A stretch of 64,000 nucleotides of DNA from Pseudomonas akapageensis (GTDB lineage: Bacteria > Pseudomonadota > Gammaproteobacteria > Pseudomonadales > Pseudomonadaceae), in the NCBI RefSeq assembly GCF_011355085.1, contig NZ_VXCP01000057.1, positions 1 through 64,000 on the forward strand. The letters are read 5' to 3'. Shown here piece by piece: positions 17,910-26,769 of this stretch. The notes beneath the pieces are model-generated. The model was not told the origin of the DNA and ran no database searches. It saw only the letters and a program-made list of their open reading frames with translations. The translations under genes were made by a program, and so were the position numbers. How positions within the stretch are numbered: position 1 is the first letter of the stretch; every line of letters begins with the position of its first letter.

Positions 17910-18228
17910 GCTGGGGTTCCTCGATGCTTTCTTGTAATTGTTTTTGGGGGCTGCGAACCGACGCACAAATGGCTCCGGACAGGATGAAGCAGCCCGGACA
18001 AGGTGCTTGATTATCGAAAAGGAAGCGCAAGCGACGGCCGACAAAAAATGATCATGGCGGTGCTACGCACGAGTGACTCGATGGGAGGAGAAGTGGGACG
18101 GTGCGAGTATCTGCAGATGAATAGTTTTTGTCGGGCATCGCTTGCGCCGGATCCTGCGCGATACCGCTTTACTGCGGCGCCACCTGTTCGGGTGTGCGCC
18201 GCTTTCATTTCTGCCAGGAGAGTTTGCC
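17910..18228. other. Divergent intergenic region with a leader hairpin
   Basis: This 319-bp gap separates the divergent DUF1302 and DUF1254 genes and must hold both promoters. Apart from the strong hairpin at 18174-18202, I see no gene in it. Confidence 0.6.
18174..18202 (+). promoter_or_regulatory. Stable hairpin just upstream of the DUF1254 gene
   Basis: GCGGCGC and CACC pair with GGTG and GCGCCGC around a TGTTC loop, followed by a short T-containing stretch. It ends 12 nt before the AGGAG ribosome site of the gene at 18229, so it would sit in the mRNA leader. It could be an attenuator or simply a terminator from upstream transcription. Confidence 0.5.
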
Positions 18229-19647
18229 GTGTCCTATGCCTTGAATATTCCTTTCAGTCGCCGACGACTGCTCGGTGCAATGGGCCTGCTCGGGGCCACT
18301 TCGTTGTGCCCCGACTGGATCCTGGCCGCCAGCCGCTTGAGCGACACTCGACCTGAAGATGTTCGGGCGATTGCCCACCAGGCCTGGATCTACGCCTATC
18401 CGATGCTGATGCATTACCAGACCCTGCAAAAGCAGGTGCTCAATCCTGGCGCCGCCGAATACACCGGCGGTTTCAATCGCTTCCGGCATTACAGCCAGCA
18501 GTTCACCCCGAACAACCGCGATATCGTTACACCCAACAACGACACGCCATACTCCTGGGCCTGGCTGGACCTGCGCAGCGAACCCCAGGTGTTGAGCGTG
18601 CCGGTGGTCGCGGACGATCGCTATTACGTGCACCAGTTGGTCGATCAGTACACCTACAACTTCGCCTACGTCGACGTGCTCAGCACCGGGCGCGAGGCGG
18701 GCGACTACCTGATCGCCGGGCCGAGCTGGAAGGGCGAGATACCGGCCGGGATCAAGCAGGTACTTCGCAGTGAAACCGAGATCGTCATGATCCTTGGGCG
18801 TACCGGTCTCAGGAACGCCGCCGACATGCCAGCGGTGCAAGCCTTGCAACAGCAGTACCGCCTGCGCCCGTTGCACGAATATGCCGGTACGCCGGCACCG
18901 CAAGCGGTTGCGCCCGTCCCTTGGCTGCCGTGGGACAGCAAGACCGGGTTGGGGCCTGGCTTCATCAATCATCTCAACCAGATCTTCACCTTGTGCCCGA
19001 CTCATCCGTCCGAGCAGGCCCTGCGCGACCGCTTCGCCCGTATCGGTATCGTCCCCGGCCAGGCGTTCGACATCGCTGCATTGACGCCTGAACAACATCA
19101 GGCGCTGATCGCCGGTATTCAGGATGCCCAGGCCGAGCTGCAAGCAGCCGGGGCCAAGGTACATTCTACCCTCGGCCTTTTCGGTACCCGTGAGGCGATG
19201 CACGGCAATTACCTCAATCGTGCGCTGGCCGCGGCCATCGGGATCTACGGCAACAGTGTCGAGGAGGCGTTCTACACGGGAAGCAAGCAGGACGATCAGG
19301 GCCAACAGCTGATGGGAGGACGGCGCTACCGCTTGCGTTTCGCCCCGGGGCAGTTGCCACCGGCCAGCGAGTTCTGGTCATTGACCCTATACGACCTGCC
19401 GGATCGGCAACTGGTCGCCAACCCTATCGACCGCTATTGCCTGAGCAGTCGCGATGCACTGCAAACGGACGCCGATGGCGCCCTGACCTTGCTGGTACAG
19501 AGCACGGCGCCGCAGGAAGGGCTGCAAAGCAATTGGCTGCCAGCGCCGGCATCGGGGGCGTTTACCCTGGTCTTGCGGCTGTATGGGCCCGGGAAGCAGG
19601 TGATCGAGCAGCGGTGGCAGATGCCGGTTGTAGAAGTTATAACGTGA
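18229..19647 (+). CDS. DUF1254/DUF1214 domain exported protein
   Basis: The protein has 472 residues. GTG 18229 is chosen because AGGAG lies 8-9 nt upstream. The N-terminus has a twin-arginine-like signal (SRRRLLGAMGLLG), so it is probably exported folded by Tat. A DUF1254 domain (about 50-190, with NNDTPYSWAWLDL) and a C-terminal DUF1214 domain (FWSLTLYD, LVQSTAP) follow. The biochemical role of this family is not known to me. Its neighbours handle hydrophobic compounds and sulfate esters. Confidence 0.85.
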   Translation: MSYALNIPFSRRRLLGAMGLLGATSLCPDWILAASRLSDTRPEDVRAIAHQAWIYAYPMLMHYQTLQKQVLNPGAAEYTGGFNRFRHYSQQFTPNNRDIVTPNNDTPYSWAWLDLRSEPQVLSVPVVADDRYYVHQLVDQYTYNFAYVDVLSTGREAGDYLIAGPSWKGEIPAGIKQVLRSETEIVMILGRTGLRNAADMPAVQALQQQYRLRPLHEYAGTPAPQAVAPVPWLPWDSKTGLGPGFINHLNQIFTLCPTHPSEQALRDRFARIGIVPGQAFDIAALTPEQHQALIAGIQDAQAELQAAGAKVHSTLGLFGTREAMHGNYLNRALAAAIGIYGNSVEEAFYTGSKQDDQGQQLMGGRRYRLRFAPGQLPPASEFWSLTLYDLPDRQLVANPIDRYCLSSRDALQTDADGALTLLVQSTAPQEGLQSNWLPAPASGAFTLVLRLYGPGKQVIEQRWQMPVVEVIT

Positions 19648-19660
19648 TTCCACCCATACC

Positions 19661-19689
19661 CTCGTTCCCACGCAGAGCGTGGGAACGAG
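19661..19689. repeat. REP-like palindrome (GTTCCCACGC type)
   Basis: A near-perfect inverted repeat reading CTCGTTCCCACGC and GCGTGGGAACGAG. Similar units lie at 26619-26716 and 41429-41536. It follows the end of the DUF1254 gene. Confidence 0.85.
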
Positions 19690-19720
19690 AGGTGTGAGCC
19701 TGGGATCGAGGTGTACATGA

Positions 19721-21709
19721 TCAGGGCGTGACGATATTGAACTGCGGACTGAAGGTATCCAGCGCCCCCAGCAACTCGCCCAGTTTCTTGCCGTTACCCT
19801 CGAGCTTGATAAACCCTTTCTGGATCGCCGTCGGGAAGTCCAGTTGCTTGAGGCTGATCTGCTCCAGGGTGGACTTGTCCATGCTGAGGCTGGCATCGGC
19901 CTGGGGGTTGCTGCCGGCGCGGTGGGTCAGTACGCCGTTGCGCAAGGTCAGGTTGAAGGGCTGGTTCTGGTCGGCGAAGGTCCAGTTCAGGGTCAGGTCG
20001 TGGCCCACGGCCTTGTCGCTGTCCAGGCGGATGGCCAGGTAGTCGAAGAACATGTCCGGGGTCATGGCGCGGACCATGTCGGCCGACACCGAGCTGCCTG
20101 CATAAGCGGGTACGCCATTGCGCAGTTCCATCACCGCGGTGAGGTACATGTTGCGCCACAGGGCGTTTTCGCTCTGGTAGCCCAACTGTTCCAGCGCATC
20201 GGCCTGGGCCGCGCGGCCCTGGGTGTTGTCCGGCTCGGCGAACATCAGATGATTGCCCAACTGCGCCGCCCAGCGGTATTCGCCCTTGACCATGGCCTCG
20301 CGCATCTTCTCGACCACTGCAGCAGCGCCACCCATGGCCTGCACGTAGTGCTGGGACGCCTCCACCGACGGCAGGGGGTTGAGGTTCGCCGGGTTGCCGT
20401 CGTAGAACCCCATGTAGCGCTGATAAACGGCCCGCGAGTTGTGGCTCAGCGAGCCATAGTAGCCACGGGTGTACCACTTGTTCTCCAGGGCGCCGGGCAG
20501 CTTCTGCATGTTCTGGGCGATTTCCATGGGCGTCATGCCCTGGTTGAGCAGGTGCAGGGTGCGGTCGTTGAGGAATGCGTACATGTCGCGCTGGTCGGCG
20601 AGCAGGGTGCGGATGCGCTCGCCACCCCAGGTCGGCCAGTTGTGCTGGGTGAACAGCACGTCGCTCTTGTCGCCATAGCGGGTCAGGCTGCTGTCCAGGT
20701 ACTGCGCCCAGGCCTTGGCATCGCGTACCAGCGCGCCCCGTGGCGTGAGGATGTTATGCATCATCTGCGTGGCGTTTTCGGCCATGCACAGGGCACGCAA
20801 CTGGGGCAGGTAGAAGTTCATTTCCGACGGCGCTTCGGTACCCGAGGTCAGTTGGAACTCCACCTCGAGCCCTGCGATGGTGCGGGTGTCGAGTGCCTTG
20901 CCGATCAGGTCGGTGGGCTCGATCAGGGTGATGCTGCCGCCCACCGGCAGGCTCTTGCCCACGCCGGCGTCGACCTGGGCCTTGTCGCCACGCGGCAGCA
21001 ACGTGCCGAACTGATACTGGGCGCGGCGGCTCATGGCGTTGCCGGCGTACACGTTCTCGCTCATGACGTGTTCCATGAACCCGGACGGCGCGTACACCTT
21101 GACCTTTCCGGCCTTGACGTCGGCCTCGTCGATCACCCCGCGCACACCGCCAAAATGGTCCACATGGCTGTGGCTGTAGATGACCGCCACCACCGGCTTG
21201 CGCGGGCGGTTCTGGTAATACAGGTCGAGCGCTGCCCTGGCGGTTTCAGCCATGGTCAGCGGGTCGATAATGATCAGGCCATCATCACCCTCGATGAGAG
21301 TCATGTTCGACACATCGAGACCGCGCACCTGGTAGATCCGTGGGCTGACTTCGAACAGGCCGGCGTGGGCGCTGAGCTGGGCCAGGCGCCAGAGGCTGGG
21401 GTTGACGGTGTCCGGGGCCTGGTCCTTTTCCAGGAAGCGGTAGGCGTCCATGTCCCAGATCACCTTGCCGGCGGCATCCTTGACCTGGCCCTTGAAGGGC
21501 GCCACCAGGCCACGGGTCACCGACTCGTAGTCGGTGCGATCGCTGAAGGGCAGTTGCTGCAGGACGGCGGCGTTGCTGGCGGCCGTGATACTGCTGGCTG
21601 CTGCCGGCAAGGCCGTGGGGTCTTGAGTTGTCGCGAACACGGGTTGCGCCAGGCAAGCGGTAATGAGACTGGCCAACAGGGCGCGAGGGGGCAGATTGAA
21701 GCTAGGCAT
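19721..21709 (-). CDS. Alkyl/aryl-sulfatase, SdsA1-like metallo-beta-lactamase-fold
   Basis: The protein has 662 residues with a signal peptide (ending near VFA-TTQD), so it acts in the periplasm or outside. The metallo-beta-lactamase zinc motif is present as HSHVDHFGG, with a further ligand region in TSGTEAPSEMN and TQHNWPTWG. A dimerisation domain and a C-terminal SCP2-like domain (about 540-660) complete the SdsA1 architecture. Such enzymes hydrolyse alkyl sulfates such as SDS, releasing sulfate and alcohol. GGAG precedes ATG. Confidence 0.9.
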   Translation of the reverse strand: MPSFNLPPRALLASLITACLAQPVFATTQDPTALPAAASSITAASNAAVLQQLPFSDRTDYESVTRGLVAPFKGQVKDAAGKVIWDMDAYRFLEKDQAPDTVNPSLWRLAQLSAHAGLFEVSPRIYQVRGLDVSNMTLIEGDDGLIIIDPLTMAETARAALDLYYQNRPRKPVVAVIYSHSHVDHFGGVRGVIDEADVKAGKVKVYAPSGFMEHVMSENVYAGNAMSRRAQYQFGTLLPRGDKAQVDAGVGKSLPVGGSITLIEPTDLIGKALDTRTIAGLEVEFQLTSGTEAPSEMNFYLPQLRALCMAENATQMMHNILTPRGALVRDAKAWAQYLDSSLTRYGDKSDVLFTQHNWPTWGGERIRTLLADQRDMYAFLNDRTLHLLNQGMTPMEIAQNMQKLPGALENKWYTRGYYGSLSHNSRAVYQRYMGFYDGNPANLNPLPSVEASQHYVQAMGGAAAVVEKMREAMVKGEYRWAAQLGNHLMFAEPDNTQGRAAQADALEQLGYQSENALWRNMYLTAVMELRNGVPAYAGSSVSADMVRAMTPDMFFDYLAIRLDSDKAVGHDLTLNWTFADQNQPFNLTLRNGVLTHRAGSNPQADASLSMDKSTLEQISLKQLDFPTAIQKGFIKLEGNGKKLGELLGALDTFSPQFNIVTP

Positions 21710-21804
21710 GAAAACTCCGTTTTCTTGTCGTTATTGCGGGCGTCCTGAGCCTGAGGTTTGCGAGCAAAACCCGCGCAATCGTCAAACGACAAAAAACATG
21801 CAGC

Positions 21805-22524
21805 CTACTGCCCCGAGCGGCCCAACGCCTCCAGCTGCTGGGGTGACAGAATCTCGATGCGGCCATAACCCAGGGCCAGGATACCTTCGCCTGCCAATGC
21901 ATTGAGCTCGATGGACAGGGTTTGCCGCGACACGCCCAGCATCATCGCCAGGGTTTCCTGGGGGACGTGCAGCGTGTGGTGCATCTCCACGCTCTGGATC
22001 GAATCGCCATGGGCCAGCGCCAGCAACCGGCGCGCGACACGGGCGCGCAGGCCGCGCAGGGTGGCATCCTCCAGCAGCCCGAAGAGGGTACGGATGCGCC
22101 GGCTCAGCAGGGCAATGATGGCCTGGGCAAAGGCATTGTCCTGCATCAGCCGGGCATAGGCGTCGTTGGGTACCACCAACAGCTCCAGCGCAGTCAGGGC
22201 CGTGGCGTCATGGGTGCGCGGCACACCATCGAAGGGGGTGATCTCGCCGAACCAGCTGCCGGGTTCCAGCACCGAAAGAATGGCTTCGCGGCCATCGCTG
22301 CGCAGGGTGGAGATCTTGATCTGGCCGGATACCAGGCCATAAAAGCCACCGCTTGCCGCATCCACCGCTTCGTTTTGGCGAAACACTACAGCTCCCTGAC
22401 CCACGTGCTGCCATTGGCAGGCTGCGAGCAATGCCTCACGGGTGGCAGGGGGTAGATTGCTGAACCAGGGGTTGATCGAGAGTGCCTGACGCTGGGCTTC
22501 GGACAGGGGCGGGTGCAGGGGCAT
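21805..22524 (-). CDS. Crp/Fnr-family transcriptional regulator
   Basis: The protein has 239 residues with start ATG 22524. A cyclic-nucleotide-binding-like beta-barrel (about 20-130; GSWFGEITPFDG) is followed by a helix-turn-helix (HVPQETLAMMLGVSRQTLSIEL). There is no CX-type cysteine cluster for an Fe-S centre, so it is not a classical FNR. It is transcribed away from the aldolase/dehydrogenase pair, the likely target, and lies upstream of the alkylsulfatase, another possible target. Confidence 0.85.
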   Translation of the reverse strand: MPLHPPLSEAQRQALSINPWFSNLPPATREALLAACQWQHVGQGAVVFRQNEAVDAASGGFYGLVSGQIKISTLRSDGREAILSVLEPGSWFGEITPFDGVPRTHDATALTALELLVVPNDAYARLMQDNAFAQAIIALLSRRIRTLFGLLEDATLRGLRARVARRLLALAHGDSIQSVEMHHTLHVPQETLAMMLGVSRQTLSIELNALAGEGILALGYGRIEILSPQQLEALGRSGQ

Positions 22525-22652
22525 ACAGGCGTCCGGATGGTCGGAAAGCGGCAATTGTCGGATTCCCGATAGTTGGTGGTCAAGGGCGTGGCTAGAGTGA
22601 GCCTCGTCGCCCTGACAACAACTACAACCACAACCTTTGGGAAGATCCGACC

Positions 22653-23417
22653 ATGAATTGTGCCGCGCCCTCCGATGTTCAAGCACGCGTGTCCGCCGAA
22701 GAGTGGAATCTGCGCGTCAACCTGGCCGCCTGCTACCGCCTTGTGGCTTTTTACGGCTGGACCGACCTGGTGTTCACCCATATCAGCGTGCGCATTCCAG
22801 GACCGGAACATCACTTCCTGATCAACCCCTATGGCTTGATGTTCGACGAAATCACCGCGTCGAATCTGGTCAAGGTCGACCAGGACGGCAACAAGGTGCT
22901 CGACACCCCGCACCCGGTCAACCGCGCCGGTTTCGTGATTCACAGCGCCATTCATGATGCCCGCGAAGACGTCCAATGCGTGCTGCACACCCATACCCGC
23001 GCCGGCGTCGCGGTGAGCGCGCAGAAGTGCGGGGTGTTGCCGATCAGCCAGCAGTCGACCTTCGTCCTGGCTTCGCTGGCCTATCACGACTATGAAGGTG
23101 TGGCGGTGCACGATGAAGAGAAGCCGCGCCTGCAACACGACCTGGGCACCGCCAGTTTCTTCATGCTGCGCAATCACGGCCTGCTGACCGTCGGCAAATC
23201 CGTGGCCGAGGCCTTCCTGGCCATGTACCTGTTCGAAAGCACCTGTCAGATCCAGCTCTCGGCCCAGGCTGGCGGCGAGTTGCTGCAGGTTGATCCGCAG
23301 ATCATCGAAGGCACCGCCCACTCGATGAAAGTACAGACCAGTGGCCTGGGCGCGGACTTCGTCTGGCCGGCCTTGCTGCGCAAGCTCGATCGCACCGACA
23401 CCAGCTATCGCACTTGA
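22653..23417 (+). CDS. Class II aldolase/adducin-family protein
   Basis: The protein has 254 residues. It carries the class II aldolase zinc-site features: a glutamate region (FDEIT), histidines in LHTHTRAGVAVSA and a further histidine in LRNHGLLTVG. Family members are sugar-phosphate aldolases or epimerases, and one group works on hydroxylated or decarboxylated acids. It is followed closely by a hydroxyacid dehydrogenase, suggesting a short pathway. Its exact substrate cannot be read here. Confidence 0.85.
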   Translation: MNCAAPSDVQARVSAEEWNLRVNLAACYRLVAFYGWTDLVFTHISVRIPGPEHHFLINPYGLMFDEITASNLVKVDQDGNKVLDTPHPVNRAGFVIHSAIHDAREDVQCVLHTHTRAGVAVSAQKCGVLPISQQSTFVLASLAYHDYEGVAVHDEEKPRLQHDLGTASFFMLRNHGLLTVGKSVAEAFLAMYLFESTCQIQLSAQAGGELLQVDPQIIEGTAHSMKVQTSGLGADFVWPALLRKLDRTDTSYRT

Positions 23418-23428
23418 GGAGTTCGACC

Positions 23429-24415
23429 ATGACCCGGAAAATCTGCATCGCCATTTCGCGCCAGGTTTCCGAGCCGATACTCGAGCGCCTGCGTTCACTC
23501 GGCGACGTGCGCATGCCGGACTCGGACGCCCCGGCCGATCTCGCCGAGCTGTTCAAGGACGCCGATTACGCACTGGTTACGCCGCTCGATGGTCGCATCG
23601 ATTGGGCAGTGCTGGCGGCATGCCCGCGACTGAAACTGATCAGCACCATCAGCGCCGGCTACGACCACATCGACATCGAGGCCTGCACCGAGCGTGGCAT
23701 TCATGTCTGCAACACCCCCGGCGCGGTGGTCGCGGCCACCGCCGACCTGGCCTTCGGCCTGATGCTGGCGGCAGCGCGCTGTATCGTCGAAGCCGATGCC
23801 TTCGTCCGCGCCGGGCGCTGGGGCAGTGGTTCGGCACCGATCTACGGCATGGACGTGCACCACAAGCGCATGGGCATCATCGGCATGGGACGGATCGGCG
23901 CGGAACTGGCCAAGCGTGCGCGTGGCTTCGACATGGAGGTGAGCTACTACAACCGCCGCCAGCTGCCGCCGGAAGAAGAGGCGCGGCTCGGTGTGCGTTA
24001 TCTGGATCTCGACAGCCTGTTGGCGCAAAGCGATTTTGTCATGGTGCAGGCACCCTATGGGCCGGACACTCGCCATCTGATCGGTGCAGCGCAACTGGCG
24101 CGGATGAAACCCACCGCCGTGCTGGTGAATGCCGCACGTGGTGGCGTGGTGGATGACGCGGCGTTGGCTGCGGCGTTGCGCGACAAGCGCATTGCTGCCG
24201 CTGGGCTGGACGTGACGGAGGGCGAACCGAGCGTTCATCCGGATTTGTTGCCGCTGAGCAACCTGGTGCTGGCTCCGCACATCGGCAGCAATACCCGCGA
24301 AACCCACTTGCGCATGGCGATGGAGGCAATCGAAAACCTGCTCGGAGCGGTCCAGGGCGCGCCGTTGCGCAATTGCATCAACAAGGCTGAGGAGGCTGCC
24401 AGCGTGCCAGCCTGA
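23429..24415 (+). CDS. D-2-hydroxyacid dehydrogenase (NAD(P)-dependent)
   Basis: The product has 328 residues; ATG 23429 follows GAGGAG. The Rossmann motif is GMGRIGAELAKRARGF (about residue 150), and the catalytic residues are an arginine in NAARGGVVDD, a glutamate in VTEGEPS and a histidine in APHIGSNT. The family reduces 2-keto acids such as glyoxylate, hydroxypyruvate or 2-ketogluconate. It follows the aldolase by 12 nt and is probably co-transcribed and regulated by the Crp-like protein. Confidence 0.9.
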   Translation: MTRKICIAISRQVSEPILERLRSLGDVRMPDSDAPADLAELFKDADYALVTPLDGRIDWAVLAACPRLKLISTISAGYDHIDIEACTERGIHVCNTPGAVVAATADLAFGLMLAAARCIVEADAFVRAGRWGSGSAPIYGMDVHHKRMGIIGMGRIGAELAKRARGFDMEVSYYNRRQLPPEEEARLGVRYLDLDSLLAQSDFVMVQAPYGPDTRHLIGAAQLARMKPTAVLVNAARGGVVDDAALAAALRDKRIAAAGLDVTEGEPSVHPDLLPLSNLVLAPHIGSNTRETHLRMAMEAIENLLGAVQGAPLRNCINKAEEAASVPA

Positions 24416-24426
24416 GTCGTGTCATC

Positions 24427-24514
24427 CTGTGGGAGCGGGCTTGCCCGCGATTCAAACGCCGCGGTATGTCTGAATTTTTGCAGTGTGGCCATCGCTGGCA
24501 AGCCAGCTCCCACA
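24427..24514. repeat. REP pair (GTGGGAGC type)
   Basis: Two inverted units, CTGTGGGAGCGGGCTTGCCCG and the reverse arm ATCGCTGGCAAGCCAGCTCCC, flank about 40 bp. This is the common Pseudomonas REP doublet. Related units occur at 27571-27640, 42641-42730, 55379-55459, 56159-56258 and 57737-57762. Confidence 0.85.
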
Positions 24515-24569
24515 ATGACCCTCCAAGTTTTCTGCAAGCTGTCTGTCAGCAGTTATAGGCCCACACCGC

Positions 24570-24758
24570 TCACCGCCGCGCCGTGCGCCGCGCCACCCCG
24601 GCAACGCTCACTGGCGTCAGTGGGCGCCCGACCACGGCTTCGGCGGAGGAGATGATGCTGTGCACCCCGGGAACCGAGAACGCCTGGCCCAGTTCAAGGG
24701 CGCAGACCATGATGAACCCGCCCAGCAGGCAGGCACCGACTAGCTTCACACTGTTCAT
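24570..24758 (-). CDS. Small conserved exported protein
   Basis: This 62-residue protein has an N-terminal hydrophobic segment that reads as a signal or membrane anchor, with LVGACLLGG that could be a lipobox, and an arginine-rich tail (VAGVARRTARR). It overlaps the upstream DUF2092 gene by 4 nt, suggesting co-translation. Short proteins ending in this kind of tail occur in other Pseudomonas; no function is known to me. Confidence 0.65.
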   Translation of the reverse strand: MNSVKLVGACLLGGFIMVCALELGQAFSVPGVHSIISSAEAVVGRPLTPVSVAGVARRTARR

Positions 24759-25564
24759 TTGGCTTTTCCTTTGACAAAGTTCGACGGCAGTTCATCGGCC
24801 TCGGGAAGGTCCTTCAGGTCGATCTGCTTGGCGTTCGTCGAATTGTTGAAGACAAAATTGTCGTGCGGGACATCACCCCCGGTTTTCCAGTTGTGGATCT
24901 GGATACTGTACTGGGGCGAGCCGGCCACGAGCTTGGAGGTAATGACATAACGGCAAGGGTAGGGCTGGTTGCCCTGGGCGATCCAGATCTGCCAGTCCAC
25001 TTCCTTGGTGCGAAAGGCCAGGTGGTCGCACTCCACGCCGCCGATCACGCCACTGCCCAGGTCCTTGGCGTCGACCACTTCAGGCATCAACTGATCGTGT
25101 ACGTTGGCCATCAGCAAGTCGGCGCCGGGAAGGGGCCGATCGTATTTGTCGCGCAATACATCGACCAGGTTATCGACGGTGCCGGGTACTTCGACCTGGG
25201 TATAGAGGTTGGCGTTCTTGCCGAACACGGTCAGGGTTTTCCCGTCAAACAGCATCTCGATATTGGCAAAGCCACCGAAGCGGTTGCTATGGACTTTGTC
25301 GGGCCGATTGAGCAGGACGCTGCCGGAACTCGCCAGCGCCAGTTTCTGCTTTTCCTTGGTGACGATCTCGAAGTTGGTGTCGTAATCAAACGACAGGGTC
25401 GTTTGCGCTGCCAGGTACTCGGACATGTTCTTGACCAGCGACCGGGCATTGGCAGAGTCTTCGGCATGGGCGGGCAAGGGCGCCGCCATACCGATCATCA
25501 TTGCGAGCATTGCGCCAGCGATGTCGGGCGCAGGGAGGTTCCGTTTCCAGGCCGTCATGTGCAT
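24755..25564 (-). CDS. DUF2092 domain periplasmic protein
   Basis: The protein has 269 residues with a signal peptide (cleavage near AHA-EDS). The body fits DUF2092, an LolA-like family with repeated beta strands (RPDKVHSNRFGG, MLFDGKTLTVFG). A role in lipid or hydrophobic-ligand binding is plausible but unproven. Two close ATGs (25564 and 25558) could both serve as start; GGTGAG lies before the first. It is probably co-transcribed with the small exported protein. Confidence 0.8.
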   Translation of the reverse strand: MHMTAWKRNLPAPDIAGAMLAMMIGMAAPLPAHAEDSANARSLVKNMSEYLAAQTTLSFDYDTNFEIVTKEKQKLALASSGSVLLNRPDKVHSNRFGGFANIEMLFDGKTLTVFGKNANLYTQVEVPGTVDNLVDVLRDKYDRPLPGADLLMANVHDQLMPEVVDAKDLGSGVIGGVECDHLAFRTKEVDWQIWIAQGNQPYPCRYVITSKLVAGSPQYSIQIHNWKTGGDVPHDNFVFNNSTNAKQIDLKDLPEADELPSNFVKGKAK

Positions 25565-25745
25565 CTGAGCTCACCCATTCTTGGAGTGTTGGCAGAACAT
25601 CAGATTTATAACGATAGCCCCTCCACGAAGCAGGTACTGCAAATAGGCCTGCCATCGGGCGGGTAACTCAACGCCGTGCTCAGCGACGGTGAAAGCCTCC
25701 ACCGCCACCCATCCTGGGAGCAGTCATCTTCTGTCAACGTGTGCA

Positions 25746-26573
25746 TCAGGGCGTACCGGCGGCGTTTTCGATAATTTCCCGGTAACGGCCGTTCTCGTGG
25801 ATATGCTCCAGGCCGCGATTGAAGTCGTCGATCAACTGGACGGCATCGGGCAGTACCCGGGGCACGATGAGATAGTTCAGGTCGGTGGCAATGACTTCCC
25901 CCACCGGGACGACCTTGTGCTCCAGGTGGAGCCTCCTGTTCAGGCTGCCAGCCACCATGGGGTTGATCGCCGTGAGCTCAACCCGCCCGGAACCCACCAT
26001 CAGCAGGCAGTTCTCGATATCCGAGGGCCGTTCGAGCTTGAAGCCGTAGTGCTCGATGGGCTGCAGCAGTTGCGTGGTATCCCAGCCGTCCGGGATGCAG
26101 AGGGTTTTGCCATACCATTGCCGGGTATCGGCCATGGGGCTGTCCAGCAGGGCGAAGAAACGTATCTGGCCCTGGTAGATAGGGTGTGAATAGAGGAAGT
26201 GTTGCTTGCGCTCTTCGTTCATTGCCCAGGGGTAGGAGGCGGCATAGTGGCCGGCACGGGTTTGCGCCGCTGCCCGCCGCCAGGGCATGAACATCAGGGT
26301 GGTCTGATAGCCCGCGGCCTCGAAGGCCGAGCGCACGATCTGGCTGCTCAGGCCCTGGCCTGGCAACGACTCGCTGACGTAAGGCTGGAACTCGCCGGTG
26401 GCCAGTTTCAGTGTTTCGGCCTGGACAGCCGGCAATGCACCCAGCAAAAGCCATGAGAGCAGGACACTGGGGAATAGCCGAGGTCGTCGGTGGGTGTCGC
26501 CCAAGCGAAATCTCCAGGTGTCGGACAGGAAGGCGCGGTTCAGCGCTGCATTATCGCTGAAGCCGGCAATCAA
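25746..26573 (-). CDS. Periplasmic solute-binding protein, transporter family 3
   Basis: The protein has 275 residues, with a basic N-terminus and a signal-like segment before VQAETLKLATGEFQPY. The body resembles extracellular solute-binding proteins of family 3 (FQPYVSESLPGQG, GRYREIIE). No permease or ATPase gene lies beside it, so it is an orphan binding protein or a signalling domain. The start is uncertain; the signal peptide would begin well after the track start, perhaps at a later in-frame ATG, but I see no better ribosome site. Confidence 0.75.
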   Translation of the reverse strand: MIAGFSDNAALNRAFLSDTWRFRLGDTHRRPRLFPSVLLSWLLLGALPAVQAETLKLATGEFQPYVSESLPGQGLSSQIVRSAFEAAGYQTTLMFMPWRRAAAQTRAGHYAASYPWAMNEERKQHFLYSHPIYQGQIRFFALLDSPMADTRQWYGKTLCIPDGWDTTQLLQPIEHYGFKLERPSDIENCLLMVGSGRVELTAINPMVAGSLNRRLHLEHKVVPVGEVIATDLNYLIVPRVLPDAVQLIDDFNRGLEHIHENGRYREIIENAAGTP

Positions 26574-26618
26574 GATAGCCCTCCTGGATCATATCGAGCG
26601 AAATGTCCTCGTTGCTCT

Positions 26619-26716
26619 TGTTCCCGCGCTCTGCGTGGGAATGCCTCACCTGACGCACTGCATCTCGACGCGGGGAACGTCTGTCGCTGCATTCCCACGC
26701 AGAGCGTGGGAACGAG
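26619..26716. repeat. REP-like pair (GTTCCCACGC type)
   Basis: Two palindromes related to that at 19661, a diverged one at about 26619-26644 and a perfect one at 26691-26716, lie in the promoter gap before the gene at 26770. Confidence 0.75.
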
Positions 26717-26769
26717 AAATCCCGGACTATGCTTTCTTCACCGCCGTGCAGCCTGGAAGGAGCGTGAAA

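Noticed and set aside
19844..21748. 634-residue open frame on the plus strand
   Set aside because: Shadow of the alkylsulfatase gene.
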